Assembly (NCBI RefSeq): GCF_030644205.1
Contig: NZ_CP128647.1
Location: forward strand, 248,001 to 312,000
DNA from: Mogibacterium neglectum
GTDB lineage: Bacteria > Bacillota > Clostridia > Peptostreptococcales > Anaerovoracaceae
Length of the DNA stretch: 64,000 bases
Direction: 5' to 3'
Shown here: piece after piece, positions 17,453 through 25,944 of the stretch
Position numbering within the stretch: the stretch's first letter is position 1
Layout: the number at the start of each line of letters is the position of its first letter
Made by a program: the position numbers and the translations under genes
The notes under the pieces: model-generated
Told to the model about the DNA's origin: nothing
The model's database searches: none
Seen by the model: the letters and a program-made list of their open reading frames with translations, nothing else

Positions 17453-18385
17453 ATGGCTAACATTTATACATCTGCTGATCAGCTAATCGGCAAGACACCA
17501 CTTCTAGAACTTACAAGAATCGAAGATGAACTTGGACTAAAGGCAAAGGTTCTAGCTAAACTCGAGTATTTTAATCCAGCTGGCTCAGTTAAGGATAGAA
17601 TTGCTAAGAGAATGATTGAGGATGCGGAGGCTAGTGGCAAGCTAAAGCCTGGTGCAACCATTATAGAGCCAACTTCTGGCAACACTGGTATTGGACTCGC
17701 TGCTGTAGCTGCAGCAAAGGGCTATAGAACTGTAATCGTGATGCCTGAGACTATGTCTGTAGAGAGAAGACAGCTTATGAAGGCATATGGTGCAGAGCTT
17801 GTTCTGACAGAGGGAGCGAAAGGAATGAAGGGAGCTATAGCTAAGGCTGAGGAGATTGCAGCTGAGACGGAGAATAGCTATATCCCAGGACAATTCGTAA
17901 ATCCATCTAATCCTGCAGCTCATAGGGATACTACCGGACCTGAGATCTGGGAAGATACTGATGGAAAAGTAGACTATTTCGTAGCTGGAGTAGGAACTGG
18001 TGGTACTGTCACAGGTGTTGGAGAGTATCTAAAATCTAAGAAAAGCGATGTAAAGGTTGTTGCTGTTGAGCCAGAGGCATCTCAGACCCTTGCAAAGGGT
18101 GAGGCTGCACCTCACAAGATTCAGGGCATCGGTGCTGGTTTTGTACCTGAAACTCTTAACACACATATATATGACGAGATAATTCCTGTTACTAATGAGG
18201 ATGCTTTTGAGACTGGTAGACTGCTAGGACATAAGCAGGGGGTACTGGTTGGAGTTTCTTCTGGAGCAGCATTGTGGGCAGCTATCGAGCTTGCTAAGAA
18301 ACCAGAAAATGAAGGTAAGAACATCGTAGTTCTATTACCTGATACAGGAGATAGATATCTATCGACACCGCTATTTCAGGAATAA
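17453..18385 (+). CDS. cysK: Cysteine synthase A (O-acetylserine sulfhydrylase)
   Basis: 310 residues, typical length. The PLP lysine is Lys47 in [11 protein letters not shown], the substrate loop is [12 protein letters not shown], and [14 protein letters not shown] binds the PLP phosphate. It forms cysteine from O-acetylserine and sulfide in the cytoplasm. ATG 17453 follows AAAGGAAGG. Its position after the luxS-pfs pair, which regenerates homocysteine, places sulfur amino-acid genes together. A strong promoter and candidate operator precede it and a terminator follows. Confidence 0.97.
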   Translation: MANIYTSADQLIGKTPLLELTRIEDELGLKAKVLAKLEYFNPAGSVKDRIAKRMIEDAEASGKLKPGATIIEPTSGNTGIGLAAVAAAKGYRTVIVMPETMSVERRQLMKAYGAELVLTEGAKGMKGAIAKAEEIAAETENSYIPGQFVNPSNPAAHRDTTGPEIWEDTDGKVDYFVAGVGTGGTVTGVGEYLKSKKSDVKVVAVEPEASQTLAKGEAAPHKIQGIGAGFVPETLNTHIYDEIIPVTNEDAFETGRLLGHKQGVLVGVSSGAALWAAIELAKKPENEGKNIVVLLPDTGDRYLSTPLFQE

Positions 18386-18429
18386 TAGCTGATCGACATA
18401 TCATTAATTATAAAGAAAATTATTATGTA

Positions 18430-18463
18430 AATGCGGGGCTAGACATTATCGTCCCGCATTTTT
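18430..18463 (+). terminator. Intrinsic terminator after cysK
   Basis: AATGCGGGG (18430-18438) pairs with TCCCGCATT (18452-18460), then TTT. Confidence 0.75.
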
Positions 18464-18519
18464 GCGTTTCATGTAAACTTAATGTAAAATATAATGGATT
18501 TAAAAAATAGGAGGAAACT

Positions 18520-18948
18520 GTGTTAGTTTCAACGAGAGGAAGATATGCCATAAGGGTGATGATTGATCTTGCCGAACATATGAATGGCAAATACATACCT
18601 ATGAAGGAAATTGCCGATAGACAAGATGTGTCGCTTAAGTATATGACTAAAATCATGCAGGCTCTAACTAAATCTGGTATGCTCGATGGACAGCATGGCA
18701 AAGGCGGAGGATACAAGCTTAATAGAGAGCCTGAGGAGTATCGCGTCGGCGATATACTTAGGCTAACGGAAGGTACGCTTGCTCCGGTCGCTTGTATAGA
18801 TGAGACAGACTGCAAGTGCGACAGATCCTTCGAGTGTCGAACAAGACCTATGTGGAATGAGCTTGACAAGCTGATTAGTGAATATTTAGATGGAATAACT
18901 ATAGCTGATTTGATGGAGGGGAATACCGCAGATAACTACGTCATCTGA
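18520..18948 (+). CDS. Rrf2 family transcriptional regulator
   Basis: 142 residues. The N-terminal winged helix STRGRYAIRVMIDLAEH and SLKYMTKIMQALTKSGML is the Rrf2 signature, followed by the wing GKGGGYKLNREPEEYRVGDILR. A Cys-rich loop (ACIDETDCKCDRSFEC) resembles the Fe-S binding region of IscR/NsrR-type members, so it may sense Fe-S status or redox; CymR-type cysteine control is the alternative. Translation starts at GTG 18520 after AGGAGGAAA. Its position directly after cysK suggests control of cysK. Confidence 0.9.
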   Translation: MLVSTRGRYAIRVMIDLAEHMNGKYIPMKEIADRQDVSLKYMTKIMQALTKSGMLDGQHGKGGGYKLNREPEEYRVGDILRLTEGTLAPVACIDETDCKCDRSFECRTRPMWNELDKLISEYLDGITIADLMEGNTADNYVI

Positions 18949-18971
18949 TGTAGTGCGGAGTAACGCTTTAT

Positions 18972-19664
18972 ATGAACGCAATAATTTGTGATGACAACGC
19001 TAGAGAACGCGAATGGTGCTATAAGGAACTGCTCAAGAATAAAGGCAGTTTTGAAGACGGTTTGACAGTGCTTGAATTTGAGTCAGGCAACGAACTGCTC
19101 TTTAAGTATCCTGATTTAGAAATCGGAATCGATATCGTATTCCTAGACATCATGATGCCAGGACTTGACGGCATAACGGTGGCAAAGAAACTTCGTGATA
19201 TGAACTACGGAGGGGAGATAGTTTTCTTTACAGGAACTATAGACTATGCTGTTAATGGGTATGACTATGAAGCTCTCGCGTATCTGATAAAAGGAAAGAC
19301 TCCATCCGAGAGATTTAGCGAGGTAATCAGACATTTCCTCATTCGCAAGGGAGAGCGAAGCGGTGAAGTTATTATTCTTCGCTGTGCTGGAGAGACAAGA
19401 GTAATCAACCTATCGGGAATTAAATATTTCGAGGTGTATAAAAGGCTTACGACGGTGTATTATGGTGATTCGAAATTTAGCTTTTATTCACCTTTAGCTA
19501 AGCTCAGTGAGGAACTTGAGGGAAAGAATTTCGTTCGTATACACAGGGCGTATCTTGTAAATGCCGAATATATTTCAAAAAAGACTATGCGAGATGTGAC
19601 ATTGCGCGACGGAACGGTGCTTCCAGCTGGTAGGAACTATATTAAAAAGATAAAAGAAGCTTAA
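18972..19664 (+). CDS. LytTR family response regulator
   Basis: 230 residues. The receiver domain (1-125) has the acidic pair IICDD and the phospho-acceptor Asp in VFLDIMMPGLDG. The C-terminal LytTR DNA-binding domain (about 130-228) shows the typical YFEVYKRLTTVYY and NFVRIHRAYLVNAEYI. No histidine kinase is adjacent, so the partner is unknown. It begins 23 bases after the Rrf2 gene and ends 4 bases before the start of a secreted protein gene, which it may regulate. Confidence 0.9.
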   Translation: MNAIICDDNAREREWCYKELLKNKGSFEDGLTVLEFESGNELLFKYPDLEIGIDIVFLDIMMPGLDGITVAKKLRDMNYGGEIVFFTGTIDYAVNGYDYEALAYLIKGKTPSERFSEVIRHFLIRKGERSGEVIILRCAGETRVINLSGIKYFEVYKRLTTVYYGDSKFSFYSPLAKLSEELEGKNFVRIHRAYLVNAEYISKKTMRDVTLRDGTVLPAGRNYIKKIKEA

Positions 19665-19668
19665 AAAG

Positions 19669-20724
19669 ATGTGTAATAATAGGAAATTGAACAAAGGTTT
19701 TAATAGTACGCGACGGCAAGCATATAGGGTAGTGCGCATTTTGGTGATGTGTTTGGTTTTTGTGCTTTATAGCTTAAATGTTTTTGCACTTGAAGGTGAT
19801 TCTGATAAGCCAGTGACACTTGATGAAAATGGATTGCTAGAGAATCGTGTGGAAGGTGAGACTGTTAATACTGATGCTTATCTAGAACCTACAGGCGATA
19901 GAGCGAGCAATAATACGAATAATGATCATATAATTCGTGTAACCAAGAACGGTGTTACATACAATATCGGTTATTATCTTAATAGCACAACTATTTTGCC
20001 AGAAGAAATAAGTGGTATGGATAGTGACCAAGCCCTTGAATACATTGCCAATAAAAGTATGACATTCTATACAGATAGGAATGCTGCGGTTATACCGGAT
20101 ATAGTATTTGGCAGGGACTATTTCGTAAGAGTCAATGGGGCGACTCATGTAACACCAGATACACTGCGTGGAAGCTATAGGCTGGAAATTGCCAATAACA
20201 GTGAGTTTATTAATGTGGCAATGACTACAGTTACTATCGGCAATAGAAATAATGGCGGTAATAGTGGTAGCGGTGGAAATACGAATACAGACACCGTGGA
20301 TAGGACAAACACAAATGGGCATAGCCCTGCCGCAAGTGTAGTTCAAAGCATAGCTAGAAAAATATCTTCAGGTACAAGAAATAGAAGTGAGAACAGAACT
20401 TCATCAGCGGTAAGTCCCCAGCAGGCGAAGCCAAATGCATCATCGGATTCAGGCACTACTGGTGCAGTTAATAGCGCAAATAACCCAGCGAACGAGAATA
20501 TTTCAAGTGATACAAATAGTTCAAGCACAAGTAGCGCAGGAAGTAGTTTGGGTGGTGCTGGGACTGGCATAGCTTCAAGTAGGGCTGCAGAAACTGTGGC
20601 AAATGCAGCGACTACAGGAGCTGGAGTCGGACTAGCTTGGCTAACTGTCCTTATAATATCCGATATCAAACTGCTTCTTTGGTATAAGAAACTTAAAGAA
20701 GCCAAGAAGAAGTCAGTTCTATAA
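19669..20724 (+). CDS. Membrane-anchored extracellular protein with low-complexity stalk
   Basis: 351 residues. An N-terminal signal peptide or anchor (basic start, then about 24-42 hydrophobic, VLYSLNVFA) is followed by an extracellular region. About 85-190 is folded-looking (HIIRVTKNGVTYNIGYYL, RDYFVRVNG). A Ser/Asn/Thr/Gly-rich stretch follows (190-310), and then a C-terminal hydrophobic helix (WLTVLIISDIKLLLWY) with a Lys-rich tail. There is no LPXTG motif. I do not recognise the family. ATG 19669 lies 4 bases after the LytTR regulator; its ribosome binding site is weak. Confidence 0.7.
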   Translation: MCNNRKLNKGFNSTRRQAYRVVRILVMCLVFVLYSLNVFALEGDSDKPVTLDENGLLENRVEGETVNTDAYLEPTGDRASNNTNNDHIIRVTKNGVTYNIGYYLNSTTILPEEISGMDSDQALEYIANKSMTFYTDRNAAVIPDIVFGRDYFVRVNGATHVTPDTLRGSYRLEIANNSEFINVAMTTVTIGNRNNGGNSGSGGNTNTDTVDRTNTNGHSPAASVVQSIARKISSGTRNRSENRTSSAVSPQQAKPNASSDSGTTGAVNSANNPANENISSDTNSSSTSSAGSSLGGAGTGIASSRAAETVANAATTGAGVGLAWLTVLIISDIKLLLWYKKLKEAKKKSVL

Positions 20725-20749
20725 TGAGCGTCTGTAGGAGATGGAAAAA

Positions 20750-20902
20750 ATGGTGCTTAAGATAACTGTTTGGGTGATATTTGTGGTGGCGATAGCTGTC
20801 AAAATATATACCAAGAAACGCGTTCAGAATATCGATGGGTTTGGTGGCATAACCACGCGGGAAGAAGTCGATAGAGCTAGACGATGTTCAGATAATAAAT
20901 AG
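20750..20902 (+). CDS. Small single-pass membrane protein
   Basis: 50 residues from ATG 20750, with TAGGAG 9 bases upstream; ATG 20741 directly abuts that site and is less likely. One hydrophobic helix (about 4-19, ITVWVIFVVAIAV) is followed by a basic/acidic cytoplasmic tail (TKKR...TTREEVDRARR). It begins about 25 bases after the surface-protein gene and precedes a terminator, so it is the last gene of that unit. Function unknown. Confidence 0.6.
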   Translation: MVLKITVWVIFVVAIAVKIYTKKRVQNIDGFGGITTREEVDRARRCSDNK

Positions 20903-20923
20903 AGAATAAGACATTGAAATACC

Positions 20924-20961
20924 AACCGATCATGAACGTGAATCATGGTCGGTTTTTATTT
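20924..20961 (+). terminator. Intrinsic terminator after the surface-protein unit
   Basis: AACCGATCATG (20924-20934) pairs with CATGGTCGGTT (20944-20954, one G-T), then a T-rich tail. Confidence 0.8.
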
Positions 20962-21002
20962 TAAAACATACGCTTAAATTTGATGAAACTAACCATTTTT
21001 TG

Positions 21003-21031
21003 TTGACAAAATAATATGGTTAATGTACACT
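21003..21031 (+). promoter_or_regulatory. Promoter of the feo operon
   Basis: TTGACA (21003-21008) and TACACT (21026-21031) with 17-base spacing. The leader to the first feoA start is about 90 bases and holds short dyads: CTAAC/GTTAG around 21050-21064 and CGCGG/CCGCG around 21080-21096. An iron regulator of the DtxR or Fur type is expected, but I cannot identify its box with confidence. Confidence 0.55.
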
Positions 21032-21127
21032 AATTTAAGTTAAGAGTGCCTAACACGATGTTAGCTAATTTAACTGACAGCGCGGCTTTGTACCGCGTAT
21101 TTTAATTAGTGGAGGAGGAGATGCAGT

Positions 21128-21340
21128 ATGATTCCAATCACACTTGTTAATCAAGGGGAGCTTGTTACAGTAAAAAAGATAACTGGTAGCGATGTGATTA
21201 GACAGCACCTCGCAGAGCTCGGATTTGTAGTTGATGCCGATGTGAAAGTGGTAAGTGCATTCAACGGTAATGTAATCTTACAAGTTCACGGATCTAAGAT
21301 TGCGCTCAATGAGACAATGGCAAGACGAATTATGGTATAG
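21128..21340 (+). CDS. feoA: FeoA family protein (first copy)
   Basis: 70 residues, a single SH3-like FeoA domain (LVNQGELVTVKKITGSDVIRQHLAELGFV, then a GNVILQVHGSKIALNETMARRI end). FeoA proteins are small cytoplasmic partners needed for FeoB function. ATG 21128 is preceded by GGAGGAGGAG at a rather long distance. It is the first gene of the feo operon; a second, divergent FeoA follows, a common arrangement in Clostridia. Confidence 0.9.
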   Translation: MIPITLVNQGELVTVKKITGSDVIRQHLAELGFVVDADVKVVSAFNGNVILQVHGSKIALNETMARRIMV

Positions 21341-21401
21341 CGCATATATACGCAAATAATTCTTTAGCATTATATGAATTTATTTTAAGGAGGAGAACAA
21401 C

Positions 21402-21644
21402 ATGGCAACTCAGATGGATACTCTTAATAATGTTAGAGTTGGTAAGACTGCTACTATTAAGAAGATCAATGGTGTCGGAGCAGTAAAGCGAAGAATCATG
21501 GATATGGGTCTCACTAAGGGAACCGATATTTTCGTGAGAAAGGTTGCGCCACTCGGTGATCCAATCGAGCTAACTGTTAGAGGCTATGAGCTTTCTGTTA
21601 GAAAGGCTGATGCAGCTTTAATCGATGTTGAGATAGAAGATTAA
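21402..21644 (+). CDS. feoA: FeoA family protein (second copy)
   Basis: 80 residues. The FeoA fold is shown by VGKTATIKKINGVGAVKRRIMDMGLTKG and PIELTVRGYELSVRKADAALI. It is clearly different from the first FeoA, so this is not a recent duplication. ATG 21402 follows AAGGAGGAGAAC. It lies between feoA1 and feoB in the operon and should bind or regulate the FeoB G-domain or pore. Confidence 0.92.
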   Translation: MATQMDTLNNVRVGKTATIKKINGVGAVKRRIMDMGLTKGTDIFVRKVAPLGDPIELTVRGYELSVRKADAALIDVEIED

Positions 21645-21737
21645 TATCAGGTTTAAGCAAACTTCTATTTTTTTAAATTATAGATTAGTCTAACTGAACT
21701 AACTATAAATTAAGTACCATGAAAGGAGTGTACTAAC

Positions 21738-23894
21738 ATGTCACTTAAGATCGCCCTCGCGGGTAATCCTAACTGTGGTAAAACCACATTGTTTAATGCC
21801 TTGACTGGTTCCGCGCAGTATGTTGGTAACTGGCCAGGTGTAACCGTTGAGAAGAAAGACGGAAAACTCCGTGGACATAAGGATGTAGTCGTTCAAGACC
21901 TTCCCGGAATTTATTCGCTTTCTCCATACACATTAGAGGAGGTTGTTTCTAGAAACTATCTCGTTAATGAGAAACCTGATGCTATCATCAATATCATTGA
22001 CGGAACGAACCTAGAGAGAAACCTATACCTCACAACGCAGCTGCTCGAACTCAACATACCTGTTGTAATCGCAGTTAACATGATGGACCTAGTTGAAAGG
22101 AACGGGGACACTATAGATCTAAATAAGCTCAGTGAAGAACTGGGATGTGCTGTTCTTCCAATAAGTGCGCTTAAAGGATCCGGCTCTGATGCGCTTATCA
22201 AGAAGGCTATCGAAGTTGCTGAATCTCACAAGCCAGGAGAACTCCCACATGTGTTCAACGGATCAGTCGAACATGCAATCGCACACATCGAAGAGTCAAT
22301 CGAGAATATCGTAAGCAAGGATAACCTCAGATGGTATGCAATCAAACTCTTTGAGAGAGATGAGAAGGTTGTAGCTGAGCTGGCGCTAGACCCTGCGCTC
22401 AGTAAGCATATCGAGGAACATATTGCGGACTGCGAAGCAGAACTCGATGATGATGCTGAGAGTATCGTTATCAACCAGAGATACGCTTATATCAACAAGG
22501 TTGCGCCTAAGGCTATGGTTAAGAAGGCAAACCATGAAAAGCTTTCGACTTCTGATAAGATAGATAGAATCGTCACGAACAGACTTTTGGCACTTCCAAT
22601 CTTCGTAGTAATCATGTACCTAGTGTACTGGCTAGCTATTTCAAAGATTGGTACACCTCTGACCGACTGGGCTAACGATACGCTGTTCGGTGAGTGGATT
22701 ATTCCAGGTGCTAAGAAAGGCCTTGAAAGCCTCGGAGCATCGGGCTGGGTTGTTTCCCTTGTAGTAGATGGTGTTATCAATGGTATCGGTTCCGTACTCG
22801 GATTCACACCTCAGATGGCATGCGTATTCCTTTGCCTCTCAATCCTCGAGGACTGCGGATACATGGCGAGAGTTGCGTTCATCATGGATAGAATCTTTAG
22901 AAGATTCGGACTATCTGGTAAGTCATTTATTCCTTTCCTCATCTCATCTGGATGCGGGGTACCTGGAATCATGGCGACTAGAACCATCGAGAATGAGAAG
23001 GATCGTCGTATGACGATGATGACAACCACGGCGATTCCGTGTGGAGCTAAGCTTCCTGTAATCGCTACGATTTCTGCTTATATCTTAGGTAATAAATGGT
23101 GGGTAGCTCCTCTGATGTACTTCGTAGGAATCGGAATGGTTATCTGCTCTTGTATCATCCTCAAGAAGACTAAACAGTTTGCAGGAGAGCCAGCACCATT
23201 CATCATGGAGCTTCCTAACTATCATATTCCTTCGGTAAAAGGTGTTCTCATACACGTATGGGAGAGAGTATGGGCATTCGTCAAGAAGGCCGGAACAATT
23301 CTGTTCCTCTGTGTAGTAGTTATGTGGGTTCTCTCAAGTTACGGATTCAGCCACGGTTCATTCGGAGCTGTAGATGCTAAGGATAGCTTGATGGCAGATA
23401 TCGGTGGTGCGGTTGCATTCATCTTCAAGCCACTTGGTTTTGGAACATGGCAGGCAGTTGCAAGTTCGATTTCAGGATTTGTTGCTAAGGAAGGAATCGT
23501 TTCCACGATGGGAGTCCTGTCTGGACTCGGAGCAATTGAAGACTACAATGCTTCGATGAGAACAGCATTCGATGCATTCTTCCCAACTACAATCGCAGCT
23601 ATCTCATTCCTGATGTTCAACCTGTTTGACTCGCCTTGTCTCGCTGCAATATCGACAGTTGCTAAGGAGATGAATAACAGAAATCATTTCTGGTATACAA
23701 TCATCTTCCAGAACGTTTCTGCATATCTATTTGCGTTAGTTGTATATCAGCTAGTTGGACTTGCAATCGGCGAGGTTGCATTCGGTATATGGACAGTAGT
23801 AGCAGCAGTTATTGCAATCTTCGTACTGTACCTGTTATTTAGACCAGATCCGAACAAGAAGAGAATGTTAGACGGCTCTGAAGGCGTAAAGTAA
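21738..23894 (+). CDS. feoB: Ferrous iron transporter B
   Basis: 718 residues. N-terminal G-protein domain with G1 GNPNCGKTT (9-17), G3 DLPGIYSLSP and G4 NMMD; then a helical GDI-like region; then the membrane part with the Gate motifs (FIPFLISSGCGVPGIMATRTI and a Cys-containing CGAKLPVI) and a C-terminal half ending in hydrophobic segments. It imports Fe2+ across the cytoplasmic membrane. ATG 21738 follows AAAGGAGTG. Tight order with two FeoA genes upstream and small Cys-rich and HMA proteins downstream supports one iron/metal operon. Confidence 0.97.
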   Translation: MSLKIALAGNPNCGKTTLFNALTGSAQYVGNWPGVTVEKKDGKLRGHKDVVVQDLPGIYSLSPYTLEEVVSRNYLVNEKPDAIINIIDGTNLERNLYLTTQLLELNIPVVIAVNMMDLVERNGDTIDLNKLSEELGCAVLPISALKGSGSDALIKKAIEVAESHKPGELPHVFNGSVEHAIAHIEESIENIVSKDNLRWYAIKLFERDEKVVAELALDPALSKHIEEHIADCEAELDDDAESIVINQRYAYINKVAPKAMVKKANHEKLSTSDKIDRIVTNRLLALPIFVVIMYLVYWLAISKIGTPLTDWANDTLFGEWIIPGAKKGLESLGASGWVVSLVVDGVINGIGSVLGFTPQMACVFLCLSILEDCGYMARVAFIMDRIFRRFGLSGKSFIPFLISSGCGVPGIMATRTIENEKDRRMTMMTTTAIPCGAKLPVIATISAYILGNKWWVAPLMYFVGIGMVICSCIILKKTKQFAGEPAPFIMELPNYHIPSVKGVLIHVWERVWAFVKKAGTILFLCVVVMWVLSSYGFSHGSFGAVDAKDSLMADIGGAVAFIFKPLGFGTWQAVASSISGFVAKEGIVSTMGVLSGLGAIEDYNASMRTAFDAFFPTTIAAISFLMFNLFDSPCLAAISTVAKEMNNRNHFWYTIIFQNVSAYLFALVVYQLVGLAIGEVAFGIWTVVAAVIAIFVLYLLFRPDPNKKRMLDGSEGVK

Positions 23895-23907
23895 ATAAAT
23901 AAAGTGA

Positions 23908-23951
23908 AATCATAGCTTGAGCGAGTACTATTACTTGCTCAAGCTATGATT
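23908..23951. repeat. 19-base-pair hairpin between feoB and the downstream small ORFs
   Basis: Arms 23908-23926 and 23933-23951 pair over 19 bases with a single G-T and a 6-base loop. No T run follows, so it is not a standard terminator. It may protect the feoB mRNA 3' end or lower expression of the small genes behind it. Confidence 0.6.
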
Positions 23952-23967
23952 ATAGAAAGGGTATGAG

Positions 23968-24054
23968 ATGAATTTAGTAGATGTGATTGTACTCTCTCTT
24001 GTCGCTATAATATTTATAGGGGCTGTGAAGGTGCTTATTAGTTTCTTCAAATAA
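23968..24054 (+). CDS. 28-residue membrane peptide downstream of feoB
   Basis: ATG 23968 with AAAGGG 6-10 bases upstream. The peptide MNLVDVIVLSLVAIIFIG... is one hydrophobic helix with a short basic end (VKVLISFFK). It resembles the first helix of the Cys-rich protein encoded 55 bases downstream but lacks the Cys tail. Possibly a small FeoB accessory; could also be untranslated. Confidence 0.4.
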   Translation: MNLVDVIVLSLVAIIFIGAVKVLISFFK

Positions 24055-24108
24055 ACGCATAAACGTCACAGAGAAGAGTTAGAATACACTTACAGGAGGA
24101 GTGGAGAT

Positions 24109-24279
24109 ATGAACGTAATTGATATAATTGTAGTTGCTGTAGTTGCTGTAATAGCATTCTTTATCATCAGAGATGTTATAAAGAAGCGCAAGGCTGGTAT
24201 CACAAGCTGTGGCTGCGGAAGTGGTTGTAGCGGCTGTTCAGGCTGTAGTGCTCATCCTCATACCGAGGAAGATAAGTAA
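24109..24279 (+). CDS. FeoB-associated Cys-rich membrane protein
   Basis: 56 residues. An N-terminal helix (3-22, VIDIIVVAVVAVIAFFII), a basic stop-transfer KKRK, and a Cys/Gly tail (SCGCGSGCSGCSGCSAH) form the pattern of the FeoB-associated Cys-rich family found behind feoB in Firmicutes. The Cys cluster suggests Fe or Fe-S binding at the membrane. ATG 24109 follows CAGGAGGAGTGGAG. Confidence 0.85.
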   Translation: MNVIDIIVVAVVAVIAFFIIRDVIKKRKAGITSCGCGSGCSGCSGCSAHPHTEEDK

Positions 24280-24330
24280 GTCGCTGTAATTGTTTTACTA
24301 GCACTTAATAATAGATAGGGGGTGCGTGAC

Positions 24331-24579
24331 ATGATTAAGACTACCGTTAAGATCGATGGCATGCAGTGCAACATGTGTGAGACGCATGTAAAGGATTTAA
24401 TTAGAAAAAAGTTTGATGTTAAGAAGATAAAGGCATCTCACGTAAACGGTGAGTGCGTTATAGTGTCGCCTGACGAGATTCCTAGAGAAGAGCTTACTTA
24501 TGAGCTTGGACAGATGGGATATAAGGTTACTGAAATGGAAACAGAACCATATGTTAAGAAGGGGATTTTTGGATTCTAG
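24331..24579 (+). CDS. HMA domain heavy-metal binding protein
   Basis: 82 residues with a ferredoxin-like HMA fold: TTVKIDGMQCNMCETHVKDLI carries the metal-binding MxCxxC (CNMC), and the second half has the usual beta-alpha-beta pattern. The tail EPYVKKGIFGF is atypical. It probably binds Cu(I) or a similar thiophilic ion. ATG 24331 follows ATAGGGGG; the in-frame GTG at 24322 overlaps that site. Last gene of the feo cluster. Its placement with iron rather than copper genes is notable. Confidence 0.85.
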   Translation: MIKTTVKIDGMQCNMCETHVKDLIRKKFDVKKIKASHVNGECVIVSPDEIPREELTYELGQMGYKVTEMETEPYVKKGIFGF

Positions 24580-24653
24580 TAACTGTGGCAAACGAGCATC
24601 GGCTCATGATGCCTGTATTAACTTTGTTAATTATAATTTGTTCTAAAATAGCT

Positions 24654-24690
24654 AAGGGATGTGTAGGTATTCTATGCATCTCTTTTTTTA
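24654..24690 (+). terminator. Intrinsic terminator of the feo cluster
   Basis: A 12-base stem (24654-24665 with 24673-24684, several G-T pairs) with a 7-base loop, then TTTTT. Confidence 0.7.
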
Positions 24691-24839
24691 AATAATATAG
24701 TGGTCATAAATTGGTACTACTCCTATGGAATACATTACCGCTATCTAAATAGCTAAATTATCTTGACTTATGATATTAGAATGATATCATCAAATTATAA
24801 AAGCGATTAAAAACATTTGGATAGAAGGAGGTCGCTACA

Positions 24840-25832
24840 ATGACAGAGAAACTTATAACCAACAAGAAACATGGGATTCCTGTGCTGATTCTACTCGTCG
24901 GGCTATATGTACTGGCGGTATTTGGGATAATTAACAGCTCAACTAGTGGCAACATAACGCTTCTAGGAATATGCGGGCTGTATCTAGCTCTAGGATGGAT
25001 TCCATTTGCTGGCCTTAAAACGCTAAAGCCTCAGGAGGCATTAGTACTTACTCTGTTCGGAAAGTACTACGGAACCCTTAAAGGAGAGGGATTTTACTAT
25101 GTAAATCCATTTTGTACATCAGTTAACCCTGCAGCGAATACAAAACTTGGGCAGTCGGGAGATATTAAAGGAAAAGCAGCTGTTGTTTTAGGAAATGGCG
25201 ATAGCGATTCGGTATCAGGTAAGAGAATTTCTCTTAAAATCATGACGTTAAATAATTCAGTTCAAAAGATTAACGACGCAATCGGTAATCCTATCGAGAT
25301 TGGAATTGCTGTGATGTGGAGAGTGACAGACACGACAAAGGCGGTATTTAACGTAGATAACTACAAAGAATATCTCTCGCTACAGAGTGACTCGGCGCTG
25401 AGAAATGTGGTAAGATTATATCCATATGATGTCGCACCTAATATCGATACCACTGGTGATGGCATGGCTGACGAAGGTTCGCTTCGGGGGTCAAGCGATG
25501 TGGTTGCTGAGCGCATCAAGGAGGATATCCAGAAGAGAGTTGCTGATGCAGGTATCGAAGTAATCGAAGCACGTATCACATACCTCGCATATGCACCTGA
25601 AATCGCAGCTGTGATGCTTCAGAGACAGCAGGCTAGCGCAGTAGTAGATGCGAGAGCGATGATCGTAGATGGTGCTGTTGGCATGGTTAAGCTCGCTTTA
25701 GAAAAGTTAAGTGATGATGGGATAGTAGATCTTGATGAAGAGCGCAAGGCTGCAATGGTTTCAAATCTAATGGTTGTACTTTGTGGAAGCCATGATGCTC
25801 AGCCAATCGTTAACTCAGGGTCATTGTATTAA
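24840..25832 (+). CDS. SPFH/Band 7 domain membrane protein
   Basis: 330 residues. Two N-terminal hydrophobic segments (about 14-32 and 40-60) anchor the protein. LKPQEALVLTLFGKYYGTLKGEGFYYVNPF begins the SPFH domain, and the region up to about 280 (IEIGIAVMWRVTD, IEVIEARITYLAYAPEIAAVMLQRQQA) is the rest of the stomatin/prohibitin fold. Such proteins form large membrane rings or scaffolds. ATG 24840 follows GAAGGAGGTCG. A TTGACT/TATCAT promoter is possible at 24763-24790. The next gene is a small ribbon-helix-helix protein, a pairing I have seen in other Clostridia. Confidence 0.9.
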   Translation: MTEKLITNKKHGIPVLILLVGLYVLAVFGIINSSTSGNITLLGICGLYLALGWIPFAGLKTLKPQEALVLTLFGKYYGTLKGEGFYYVNPFCTSVNPAANTKLGQSGDIKGKAAVVLGNGDSDSVSGKRISLKIMTLNNSVQKINDAIGNPIEIGIAVMWRVTDTTKAVFNVDNYKEYLSLQSDSALRNVVRLYPYDVAPNIDTTGDGMADEGSLRGSSDVVAERIKEDIQKRVADAGIEVIEARITYLAYAPEIAAVMLQRQQASAVVDARAMIVDGAVGMVKLALEKLSDDGIVDLDEERKAAMVSNLMVVLCGSHDAQPIVNSGSLY

Positions 25833-25944
25833 TTAAGTATAGGGGCAAATTAAATTTAAATGCATAAATCGCAGACTATACTGCGTCAATGTATTAAAAT
25901 CATAGAAGGACTACTAGTAGTAAGAAAAGGCGTACGCAGGATTC

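Noticed and set aside
21032-21066. DtxR/MntR-like box in the feo leader
   Set aside because: Fragments such as GCCTAACAC and TTAAGTTAAG are suggestive, but no full palindrome matching a known iron box could be aligned.
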